Positions 34,993 to 46,128 of a stretch of 64,000 nt of DNA are shown in pieces. The DNA lies in contig WPIO01000019.1 of NCBI GenBank assembly GCA_009760855.2, forward strand, positions 1,481,001 through 1,545,000, given 5' to 3'. The DNA comes from Cristatella mucedo. Its lineage: Eukaryota > Bryozoa > Phylactolaemata > Cristatellidae. The notes under the pieces are model-generated. The model saw only the letters and a program-made list of their open reading frames with translations, was not told the DNA's origin and made no database searches. A program made the translations under genes and the position numbers. Numbering within the stretch: the first letter of the stretch is position 1; every line of letters begins with the position of its first letter.

Positions 34993-35340
34993 GCTAGAGC
35001 GTTGGGAGAGCGTGCAGAGTGAGGAAAAGTTGGCGAGAACGTGCCCGAGTGAGGGCGCGTGCCGGCTAGTGTTAGGGGTCATTGGAAATACGCCTCCCGG
35101 AGGGAGGCCTTCACATGTTGAGCGGCCAGTTGGGTGCTAGTCGTCGACGCCTTTGGACAAAATCCAATGTCGTAGACCGTTGTGGTCGCGTTCTGATATC
35201 CGGAGAGTTACGGTCGGCGTTATCCGTCTTACAGACCTAACACTATAGAGTAGTATCCACAGAAGTGTACCAATACAGGTGCCGCAAATGAACGTTTTAG
35301 TTTATGTCATTGCAGAGTAAGAAAATAGCAAACGGCCATG
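34993..35340. other. Unassigned stretch
   Basis: No gene or element is recognised between the SINE-A and the relic that starts near 35345. Confidence 0.35.
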
Positions 35341-35344
35341 TTTG

Positions 35345-37262
35345 ATCGACGTGGCATCGAGAGGTTGGATGCACCAGTTGATCCATTTTGCTACGTGTGT
35401 GGACAGCTTATCAAAATAAGAGTGCAAATGTATCCCGCGAAAGCCATTATTATTACGTGAGGGGCCTGCTGTGCATAGTTCGGTGTGCCTGTCTGGGGAT
35501 CAAGACTAACAGCCCTGGCCACTGCATTTCACATGCGACCACTGCAAGAGAACTCTTGAAGGGAAGGTTAAAAAATTACTGCTCTGCAGATGGAATTTCG
35601 TGCACCATACCATCTTAGATAATGTTTGAAATATCAGCATGTAATTTAAACAATGCCTGTACGTTTACAGGTTGGTACAAAGGATAAAAGAGAGCCAAGT
35701 TGCTATCCCAAGAATTTGACGAGTGCCCCTTGGCTACTGACTTATGCAGCTGCTTCTTCCGCAGGGTAGACCCTTCCAGACGTCAAACTGGCAAGAGCGA
35801 ATCTCCTATCGTGTGTACACACATTCCTTATTCACCGCCCCAGTAGCACCCTGCCATGCACGTCCGTCCCCAACCCTCCGAAGAGGCATCAGCCATCTTC
35901 ACAACAGAGCAGCAAGTCAGACAGTGAAGAAGATGTAGCAGATACCAATTCCAATTTCATAGATGTGGCTGATGCGAGAGAAAGCCATACTATTCCCAAC
36001 CAGAAACATCTCTGCTGTTTGATCAGAGACCTTGGTCTGATCAAGTCCAATGCTGAGCTCCTGACATCTAGGCTTAAGGAGGGAAACTCGTTGTATGCAA
36101 GTGTGCATGCGTACCGAAAGCCGCTTAGGCTGTGAGTGCGCTATACAAAACTCTCCTGCGTAACACCCACATGGTCTTTATGACTTTGTGGAGTTACTGA
36201 CGGAGATACATTACATTACATTACATTGCATGCAGCAGATCAGACAAAGTGTCACAAACTTAAACCTAACTTTTTTAGGTGATAAGAAGGGCTCGGCTTC
36301 TGCAACAACAATATGGTCAATCAATTCGAATCGGCAATCAATTGGAGTCGCCTGGAGAACCCTATTGTGCGACTGGCACCGATCCATCCACTGACATAAT
36401 CGATAATCGAGGAGCCTCAATCAGGCGGCGCTGCTTCATAGCGGTAACAAGTGTGTAGTATGAAGTATGAAGTATGTAGTATCGAGGCTGAGGCCGGGAG
36501 GTCAATGTAGTCTCTTCAAAAGAGTGACATTTCCGGTGGGCCTTCAAGACAGTTTTGAAAGGTGTCCTGGCTTCTGTTGCCTATGGGACAGCCAGAACAT
36601 CAAGGTGTACAAACTATCACAAAAGGGACTGGCCTCGGCGAACCGAATTCTCTGTACGGAACAACAACTTCAAGTGGGTATCACTGGTAGACCCTCGAAA
36701 GGTGCTGGTTCGCACCGCTGCACATCAGGATGAGTCTCATCCAGCAAATCTGTCACGGCTCTGAGCGGCAATGAGTCAGCAGCTTTCAAGTGCCTCTTGC
36801 ATGCATGTCTCTCAGCAGCTGTCGGATGCAAAGGTCAAAGCTGGTATCTCCGTTGGACCACAGATACAGAAGGTAATAGAGTGTGACGAATTCGACAAGA
36901 ATCTGAACGGGACGGAGAAAGTGGCTTGGAGCAGTTTCGTTGCTGCGGTTAACAGCTTCATGGGCAATCGCAAGGCAGAAAACTATGTGCAGCTGTTTCA
37001 TGTTCTCATAAAGAACTATGCCTAACTAGGACGCAGAATGTCACCCAAAGTCCATATCCTCAATGTTCACCCTGTTAAAGTCAAGGAGAATATGAGAGCT
37101 TACTCAGAGGAGCAAGGCTTTCATCAGGAAATACTGGACTTTGAACGTCGTTACCAATGGCAGTGTAACGACAGCTTGACGAAGGACTACTGTGCTAGTG
37201 GGCATCTTCGAGATAGCGATTTACTGTCTAGCCTCAAACCTAGAATACCTACCCATTCCTAA
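35345..37262 (+). pseudogene. Relic of a multi-copy CxxC protein family (repeat-associated)
   Basis: Plus-strand pieces fall in the order of a protein family I recognise as widespread and uncharacterised in invertebrate genomes. They are FCYVCGQL, FTCDHCKRTLEG, SDSEEDV, LIRDLGLIKSNAELLTSRLK, FCCLWDSQ, KRDWPRRTEF with WVSLVDPRKVLV, and LSDAKVKAGISVGPQIQKV. The last are TEKVAWSSFVAAVNSFMGN, RKAENYVQLF, MSPKVHILNVHPVK and AYSEEQGFHQEILDFERRYQ. The early CxxC pairs suggest zinc binding. Frameshifts, stops and an inserted LINE-B tail (36103-36232) break it. The part between the SRLKE motif and FCCLWDS is mostly lost. It is probably carried by a mobile element, but no terminal repeats were identified. 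Confidence 0.8.
36103..36232 (+). mobile_element. LINE-B tail inserted in the CxxC relic
   Basis: Begins near TGCGTACCGAAAGCCGCTTA and ends in (ATTAC)n. TGCATGC occurs on both sides and may be the target duplication. Confidence 0.8.
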
Positions 37263-38109
37263 AATTTTTTGAGAGGTTTTCTTTGGGGCTTCAAACTAAA
37301 TAAACAGTTTTGATTCATTTGCTGTTTTTTCTGATGAAATGTGAACCACGTGAAGCGAATTAGTCCTCTCACCGGAAAAAGTTACCCACTGTCATGGCGA
37401 TAAGAACAAAGTTTGTAGTTAACAATGGCTTTTTCTATACTTAAAAAAGAGATAGCGAAGGATGAAAATCAATGGTTGCGAGCCTAAGACGATTAAGATT
37501 TTAGTTTCAAGAGAATCTTATCATATCACATCATAGATCACGCTGGACCGTGAACAATGTAGCTTAATTCGGCCAAGCGGGCCCCAACAGTGTGGATGGA
37601 CAGAGCTCGGCAGTCACATCTTCACTCCGAGCCTGCTAACGTAGGAGACGAATCCTGATGGGGTTCCCCTGCACCAGCAATATTCAAAAGCACGACAATG
37701 GTGCCAAAACCGAATGACTCGCGAAAATCTTGCTCGTCCATCAAGCATTACTAACTTAGCCAATGGCAGGCAGACATATTGCCAATGAGCTGAACTGTGG
37801 CAACGTCTACTTCAAGATGGTGCCTTGCTCCTAATGCATGGGTGCAGCACCTCTGGCACACTAGTGCAGGGGCAGTGGAAGATTCACCCAATGCTAGACA
37901 AGTCGATGCACTTGCTTTACGGAAATTTTTCGGTAGCAGCAGCAGCAGTCACTGATGCTGTGGACAGTGCCAGGAGCGGGTTCAAAGACCGGACATAGGC
38001 CGAGGAAGGGAAGACACTCATTCCCACATCTTTGGCATCCACCGCTTACCGAGGTTGATATCGCATACTTGGGATGTCCAAGGCAAACAAACAGATGGTC
38101 AGTACACTG
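37263..38109. other. Unassigned stretch
   Basis: No gene was recognised. A frame at 37955-38221 and its antisense look like chance or part of the dispersed repeat that follows. Confidence 0.3.
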
Positions 38110-38385
38110 CAGTGCTGGCACCAAAGCTTTTCTTCCCTGGGAATCAATATATAACCTCAAGACTTTAACGTTTTATACACTGTTGGCCCAACAATTTCCC
38201 CAAAACATAAGATTGGCTTGAGTTATCAATATTTGTAACAAGTCGTGAATGGTACTACCTCGGTTGCTTTAGAAGATGCAAAATTAATCTTGTTTATAAG
38301 TATCTCGGGCTATTTAACGCTTGAAGATATTGTTGCCATTTTCGAAGGAAATCATTTTGTAGAACCACCTGTGCACCCCCTCTCT
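38110..38385. repeat. Dispersed repeat, copy 2 (related to 3.9 kb)
   Basis: Shares ordered blocks with 3935-4180, including 'atcaatatttgtaacaagtc' and 'cgaaggaaatcattttgtag'. Class unknown. Confidence 0.5.
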
Positions 38386-38689
38386 AAGGGTTCGTCCTCT
38401 TTTATCCTTCCGATCCTCGAGTGAAAAGCATGAGAATTCAGCTCTATAAATCAGTTCATATAACCCGGCTCCCCATCTACTAGCAGTAACCTCATCGTGG
38501 TCACCTGCTGTTTGATCCTGCCGTGTGTACGTGTCATCAAGTCAGATAAGATTCTCTCCGTGCGACTCTTCCGGGTATTGAAGTCTCTGGTGAGCAGCTG
38601 CTATTGTCAAGCACACAAGTCCCCCCCCCCACTGATTGCTTCATCTACAGCTGCCTTGTCAAGAGATGCCTTTCTCTGGTGAACGGTGC

Positions 38690-38825
38690 TGCACTTCACG
38701 ACCCGGGGTTGTGAGCTCGAGTCATGCACAGGATTACTCTCTGTAATTGCCCACTGCAAGTGAGAGCCATAGACACCAAGACTCTCTTACTGCTGCACAA
38801 ATGAGGCTGTTAAATCAGCTGACCT
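38690..38825 (+). mobile_element. SINE-A, worn
   Basis: TTCACGACCCGGGGTTGTGA, GAGCTCGAGTC (B box), 'taattgcccactgcaag' and the end ATGAGGCTGTTAAATCAGC. Confidence 0.75.
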
Positions 38826-38829
38826 TTAC

Positions 38830-39879
38830 ATTTGACTTTACGTTACCGTGCCGGTCTGTGGTCCCTGAGAGTTAGCAGGGCGCTGCCATATGCCCTTTGC
38901 TGTCGGCCTGAAAGTGCAATAACTCCTAGACTGGCTAACCCTTCTGATAGCTTAATACCCTCCTCTGTCTGTGAGTAGCTGCAGCTCTAGCTACTTTAGT
39001 GGCCATCGATTGACCTTTTGCTAGGTGCAAGCGACGACGGTATGGCTGTCTTGGTATGGCTGAGTCATCAATGGCCCCTCCGGCTCTCCCTCCCGGCTGG
39101 CAGTCAGTGCGATGCACATCTATTGGTGCCTTTTAAGTTCCATCGCCTGCATTAAGGATTGTAATAGAAACCCCAGAAACCCCAGTGTCTTTTCAAATAC
39201 TCTTGAATAATGTGAATACCAATGCACTTACCTCTCAATGTTAAAAGCTGTGAAAACTGCCAAGTTATGGCTCCTTGTTGATGTTTGGGAATCCTGACCT
39301 GACTATGTGCATTATATTATTATGAATATGCATAACATTTAAAATATTCGTTGGCCTCGGTAAGTCATCCCCTCACCGACTGATACTTCATGGCTGAAGG
39401 CAGGGTTGTACGGTTTTTCTTTACATTCCCGCGTTGGAAGCTCCATGAATGCATGGCAAGCCCAAGCCCAAGGATTAAGTTAGTGGCTTCTATGGCATCC
39501 ACTCTTTGACTAAGTACTTAAATTATGTGGCTATGTACACAGTTCTTTAATCGGTCGTGCAAATGCTTTACTTTGACAAGAATTCAGGCGAGTGCACTTG
39601 GAGGGCATTCACTTATTCTTATCCGTTGCCGATGGCGAGCAGGTCCACATTATATGGCCTACACCTACAAGTTCACCAACCCTGGTAATGGTTGAATACA
39701 CAGCCAAGGAAAATATTTATTAGGCGATCCTTAAATCCATTGGAATTCTCCATCGAGCAATTGGGGACAGCCTGTGGGCATGATTTCGCAGGAGTGTGCC
39801 CAGCCCGAGAACAGGCGACCGTCCGATCATCAGATGAGATAGCAGCAGTTGCTGTATAGCAGCAACAGCAGGACAACAA
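38830..39879. other. Unassigned stretch
   Basis: No recognisable gene or repeat. Confidence 0.35.
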
Positions 39880-40526
39880 TAATAATAATAATAATAATTC
39901 ACTTGATAAAGCACCCTCAGAGAACTTAATCTCTCTCTAGGCGCTTTACATTTACTGTAAAGTGAAATGCAATTGAATGGTAAGTAAAATCATGCTTGAA
40001 AAACAAACGAAATGAATAATATGGTTAGGGGTGACATGCACAGGGTCGGCATGCAAATGTGGTTAGTGGCAGCATGCACAGTGTCAGCACGCATAAGCAC
40101 ATCAAGGACGAATCACAGGGACCCACTAAATGCTGTCCTAAATAGGTGTGTCTAGGTTCCTTTTAAATGTGGTCAGGTCAGGGGATGTTCTGACGCAGGT
40201 CGGGAGGGAGTTCCAGGCTTTGGGAGCATACGAACTAAATGCACGGTCTCCAAAGGATTTAAGGTTTGTACGAGGTATTTCTAGACTGTTGGATTCCGAA
40301 AAGCGGGTGGTACGATGCTTGGCCTGATGGGGTAGTATATCTGAAAGATAGGCTGGAGCCATAGAATGAAGGGACCTAAAAGTGAGCGACAAAACCTTGA
40401 AGCCAATCCGTTGCTTGACTGGTAGCCAGTGCAGGTCGGCGAGAAGTGGAGTAATGTGGCAACTGCTACGCTCACGACAGAGAAGTCTAGCTGCCGAGTT
40501 TTGCACCAGCTGCAATAGCCTGATCA
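39880..40526 (-). mobile_element. LINE-A 3' half with open C-terminal frame
   Basis: Starting from (ATT)n at 39880-39897, the minus strand has the tail hairpin, the 3' untranslated region and a 129-codon open frame (40527-40138). The frame carries LLADLHWLPVKQRIGFKV and AFSSYAPKAWNSLPTCV. It is very similar to the nested copy at 27 kb. The 5' break meets a LINE-B fragment on the opposite strand. Confidence 0.9.
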
Positions 40527-40738
40527 CACATGCTACCTCAACTGCTCTCCTAACTCTGCTATGCTTCCCACTTTCTCTTTGTTGCGTGAGACGAAGTCTG
40601 TTGGCTACCGAATGCGTACCGAAAGCCGCTTAGGCTGTGAGTGCGCTAAACAAGACTCTCCTGCGTAACGCCCACATGGTCGTTATGACTTTGTGGAGTT
40701 ACTTACGGAGATACACACATACACACACACACACACAT
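40527..40738 (+). mobile_element. LINE-B tail followed by (CA)n
   Basis: Includes 'ctttctctttgttgcgtgag', GGCTACCGAATGCGTACCGA and the full tail, then ACACAC repeats to 40738. Confidence 0.85.
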
Positions 40739-40739
40739 G

Positions 40740-41304
40740 CTGGTACAATGAACAGCCAAGTGGGTGAGTGGCAAGCCTACGACACGCGGGGTGTTCTTGG
40801 CTAGCCGTGGCATGCAAGTGCGATAGCAGCTGTGGGGCTAGGTGTCGGACTGAAGAATTGTGGCAGAAAACATAAACTGAAGAACTAATTTGAGGCAGGC
40901 AGGCCGGGGAAGCCTATACAATTTGGTTTCGATGCCTAGATCTCGGGCAGAGGCATCAGACTGCTGGGCCTGATCCTGTGCATTCGTTGTTTGAGCCTGC
41001 CGATCTTGCATTAGATAGGCTACTGCTATCGCCCAAGCCGAAGGAGCTTCCACCTCACCCCACGAGCTTTATCGAAGTGCACACCAGGTGGAGCCAGGCA
41101 GCTCCACCAGGCCGCTCGGTGGGTGGGGCAGGGTAGTGAAGCGATTCTTGAGGCAGGCACGCAGCCCTCTGTCCCCCCCAGATCAGTCTCACAAAATGTC
41201 AGCCGGGTCGAGGAGATGGCTGCCAAAATGAGTCAGAAGCTTACCCTAGACTGAGATTGGCCGGCTTCGAGCTGGTTGTCCGCTCTCACCCTCTTACTTC
41301 CCTC
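40740..41304. other. Unassigned stretch
   Basis: No gene was recognised. Confidence 0.3.
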
Positions 41305-41460
41305 ATCGGTTTGGTCCAGCGGTTAAGGTGCTCACCCCGACCAAGGTCTGGCTGAAGTCGTGGGCTCGAGCCTCGAGGCATATGTGAAGCGCCTGAATAG
41401 AGATTAAGTCCTCTTAGGCCACTATATAAATGAATTATTATTATTATTATTATTATATCC
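41305..41460 (+). mobile_element. SINE-B
   Basis: GGTTTGGTCCAGCGGTTAAGG, GGGCTCGAGCC, GAGGCATATGTGAAGCGCC, AGAGATTAAGTCCTC and an (ATT)n end at 41437-41457. Confidence 0.88.
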
Positions 41461-42271
41461 GAATAGCAGCTGTGGTGGCTCAACCTTCCTTTTGACTAGC
41501 CGGAGCCAGCTTCTCTTGCCCACCTCACCTCTTCACACACTGCTACTACTGCTGCTGCTGCAGCTCTCGAGGGGTCGGAGGCCCCTCTCAGAGTGTTGGA
41601 CGCTCGGAGCAAGGGGGCAGGGGGCTGAGTGAATGATCGCTGGCTCAGGCTCAGAGGAAAATCGAGCGCACTCTTGCCTGCCAGTGCTCTGCCCACCGGT
41701 CGATGCCGGTCGATGCATGCATGTTTCCGGAGCATGCATCTGTCACTATTGGGAAATGTGCAGCATCCCGCAAAGAAAGACGACCAACTTACAAAATATC
41801 CACTGCCCCCACCAGCACGAGGCACCGTAACTCGTTCTAGCCATGGGGCTATTTCTTGCAGATTCGCGAGCGTGCGAGCGCTGCTGTCTGGCCTGCTGCC
41901 TCCCCTCCCATCCACCCACCACTACCACCCCCCCCCCCCGGGGTGATTGAGCTAGTCTAGGCACAGCCGAGATGCACGCTGACCAGCTCTCGCCTAGTCT
42001 GGCACGTGTGCCCGTGCTCACTGGTGGCGAGTTCGAGATCGAGAGGACGACGCACAATCGGCACAAGCCGAGAGATGCTGCCGTGGCTGCATGAACGCCA
42101 GCGAGCTGCCGGGGCCGAGTGGGTGCTGTGATTGGGCATCGAGGTGCTTGGGGGTTGAAAATTACAACTTTGCCCGAGGAGTGCTTAAGGCTTGCCTGCA
42201 GCCTAGCTGACTAAGCAAGGCAAAGGGCGAAAGAGTGAAGTCGACCTCCGATGCCACCGGCTCCGGCAGCT
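41461..42271. other. Unassigned GC-rich stretch
   Basis: Frames on both strands (41496-41946) are unrecognised and compositionally biased. Confidence 0.3.
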
Positions 42272-42560
42272 AGCAGCAGGAGCAGGAGCAGGAGGAGCAC
42301 GAGGAGCAGGAGGAGCAGGAAGAGCAGGAGCAGGAGCAGGAAGAGCAGGAGCAGGAGGAGCACGAGGAGCAGGAGGAGCAGGAGGAGCAGGAGGAGCAGG
42401 AGGAGCAGGAGGAGCAGGAGGAGCAGGAGGAGCAGGAGGAGCAGGAGGAGCAGGAGGAGCAGGAGGAGGAGGAGGAGCAGCAGGAGGAGCAGGAGGAGCA
42501 GGAGGAGCAGGAGGAGCAGGAGGAGCAGGAGGAGGAGCAGCAGTAGAAGCAGCAGGAGCA
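42272..42560. repeat. Purine-only GGAGGAGCA minisatellite
   Basis: Nearly 290 bases of GGAGCA/GGAGGAGCA units, with purines only on the plus strand apart from the C in each unit. All six frames stay open, producing Leu-, Arg/Ser-, Ala/Pro-, Cys/Ser- and Glu/Gln-rich frames that are not genes. Confidence 0.95.
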
Positions 42561-43617
42561 CAGGCAGCAAGCAAACAAGCTGAGCACCTGGCATTGGGCT
42601 GACCGGCTAGCTAAGGCCTTCCAAATGTCCTTGAACAAGCCGGAGCTGTCAGGCAGGCATGTGGCAGGACAAATAAAGCACTCGGCTCTGGGCCCAAGCT
42701 AAGAGACACGACACGGCTGCCCCACCGCGAGATCTGCAATGCACCCGGATGGGCAATTCGCGGGAACACTCCACGAGACTGCGTGCTTTCGAGTCAGAAA
42801 CAACGCACCGTCTCATAAGAGCAGGCTCGTTACTAAGAGGGGCACCGCACTTGCTCCAGCGCTTGTGCTCGCAAGGCGCGCACATTGCAAGCTCGATCTA
42901 GCGCCTCGCTGACGCCTCGGAGTTGGCTTGTGCAGACAGGTGCGAGCAGCACAGAGGCCGTGCGGGTCGAAAGCTTGCATGAGCTCGCTGCTCGTGCACG
43001 GTTTCTTCATTCATGCAGTCACCGCCGTGCTGCGTGTCTGCCGATCTCGAATCTGCCTTCGGGTAGGCACCAGCTGGAGGCGTGCCGCCGACGTGCTCTT
43101 ACCGCCAGCTAGGTGGACGGCAGCAGCAGCAGTGAGCTCGGGCTGACTTTATGGAGGACGACAGTTCTGGCACGAACAAGAACTGGCCGAGGTGCTCGAT
43201 ATGCCTTGCTAGAAAGACCGAGGCCTGCTGTGCTGCTGCTGCTGCTGTCGGAGTGATGGTCGATTGCCGAACGATTGGCCGTGCAATGCGATTGGTCTGG
43301 TGACTTGTCGAAAGATTGAGGCCCACAGCAGCAGCTGCAGCTGACTCGATCAATCAGCAATAGGGCAGTTAGATAAATTGACTTCATCATCAAAGGTTAC
43401 ACGTCAGGTCATCGCATGGGCAGCCGGCCGAGGGAGCCTAGCCTCACTCTGATTATGTTGTAGAGGATATTTGCTACTCTTATCTGGGACGCACACGATT
43501 TCTATATGCTGTAGCAAGCCAGAGTGAACAGATTTAATGCTTGTTGCCAAAATGAGCATGCAGTTAGTAGCATTCATGACACCACCACCCAGGCATTCAT
43601 GACACCACCTCATCTTG
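42561..43617. other. Unassigned stretch
   Basis: Moderately GC-rich with several short CAG/CTG runs (43122-43136, 43229-43250, 43326-43338). No gene was recognised. Confidence 0.3.
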
Positions 43618-43792
43618 GCTGGTAACTAGGCCCCCTGGGTCTTAGCCCAGGGGCAAGGAGCTCGCTCTCCAGAAGGCGGGTCGTAGGTTCGAGTCCTGCC
43701 ACAGACAATTCTTTATTGCCCACTGCAAGCTGGGTGCTAGTCACTACGGATCTATGTCCGCTATAAAATGAGGCTGTTGACTCAGCTAGCAT
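43618..43792 (+). mobile_element. SINE-A, divergent copy
   Basis: The head differs (GTCTTAGCCCAGGGGCAAGG). The B box GTAGGTTCGAGTCC, the body 'aattctttattgcccactgc' and the end ATGAGGCTGTTGACTCAGCTA are standard. Confidence 0.8.
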
Positions 43793-43865
43793 TTACTTAG
43801 TTCATTCACGACTTGATTGCATCCTCTGGTTTTCTTTATCCGTGGAAATAAAAGGAGAAAAGGGC

Positions 43866-44869
<1,004 letters not shown>

Positions 44870-46128
44870 TTAGATCTCGTAGCTGCGTTTGTTGCTGTTG
44901 ATAACCAGGCTCTTCGTGGATGCCTATCACCTTACATGAGCATCACTGGCTCTGCACTGCAATGATTTAGTTCTTATCTCAGCAGGGGGTGTGGGAGAGA
45001 TTTCAGATCAATCATGTCAACGAGCCACAGTCATCCGAGGCCCTTTTTTAAGTATGGGGCACCCCACGGATTTGTGTTCGGTTCTGTTCTTTAAAAAAAT
45101 GTATACTCTGCCTCGAGTCGACGTAATCGTCAAGTACAATCTACGCTATCATTTTTATGTAGATGGCACACAGCTGCACCTGAAATTTAATCCCTCCCGG
45201 CGTCAAACTATTTTAGCTCCATTGCAGCTTGTAGTCCTGGCATTCAGATTTTGATGGCAGCAAACTTTCTCAATTTGTATGACGTTATCAAACCACCTAA
45301 CTAACTATGAACAAGCCTAGTGCTGCCCAAAAAATTGAAAGTCTTCTAAAAATGGGCAGGGCCAGCATTTCTTCTGTAACGTCGGCACACAATCTGGGTG
45401 TCTAGTTTCAAAGCATCCTAACACTTGATGATCACATCTGCTCCACAAGCAAGTCTGCCTACCTTCAGCCAAGTACCATCACACAAATTCGGGCCTGCTT
45501 TGGCAAAGATACCGTAGATACCGCTGGTCCATGCATTTGTGACATTCCTTCTGGACTTCTTTAGCCCACTACTTCCAGGTCTTCCAAGCTGTGTAATAAG
45601 AACGTTTCAGTCCATACAAAAACTCTGCAGCCGGGCTTGTCTGTCGTGAATATCACAACTACAACATCACAGCACTTCTCACATTTGACCAGTACTGGCT
45701 CCAGATTGAGCAGTAGATCGACTTCAAGGTTTCCTCGCTCACTTTTAGGTCCACTCTCTTGCTCCTGAATACCTATTAAAAATACTTCCTACCCAGGTTT
45801 CAAATCACACCACCAGCTCTACTAACTCAAATCGTTTTGCTCTGCATCTTATCAGCCTAAAACCCCTGGGAGACCGTCCTTTCAATCTGTTTGCTGCCAA
45901 GCCTACCGCCAATTCCTACTGATGCCACTGCAGCCACTGACTTGACGACATTAGAAAGAAGCTGAAAATTCAACCTGGCAATTTGCTCCCGCATGAACCG
46001 TCCTTTGTGTGCCTACTTATGCCTTCAGACTCGATTCATGTTATCACTAACCAATTGACTAGAAAGAGATTTGGTTCTCATTGGTTTTACAAAAATACCT
46101 CATTATTTTTATTATTATTGTTATTAAT
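44870..46128 (+). mobile_element. Old LINE-A copy, ORF2 part to tail
   Basis: The plus strand begins in the reverse transcriptase (DLVAAFVAVDNQALRG) and continues to VDVIVKYNLRYHFYVDG, where YVDG replaces the catalytic YxDD. The C-terminal coding region and a tail 'ctagaaagagatttggttct' with (TTATTA)n follow. Many stops. One of the most diverged members. Confidence 0.82.

Noticed and set aside
42203-42638. Leu-, Arg/Ser-, Ala/Pro- and Cys/Ser-rich 'proteins'
   Set aside because: All are frames of one GGAGGAGCA minisatellite.
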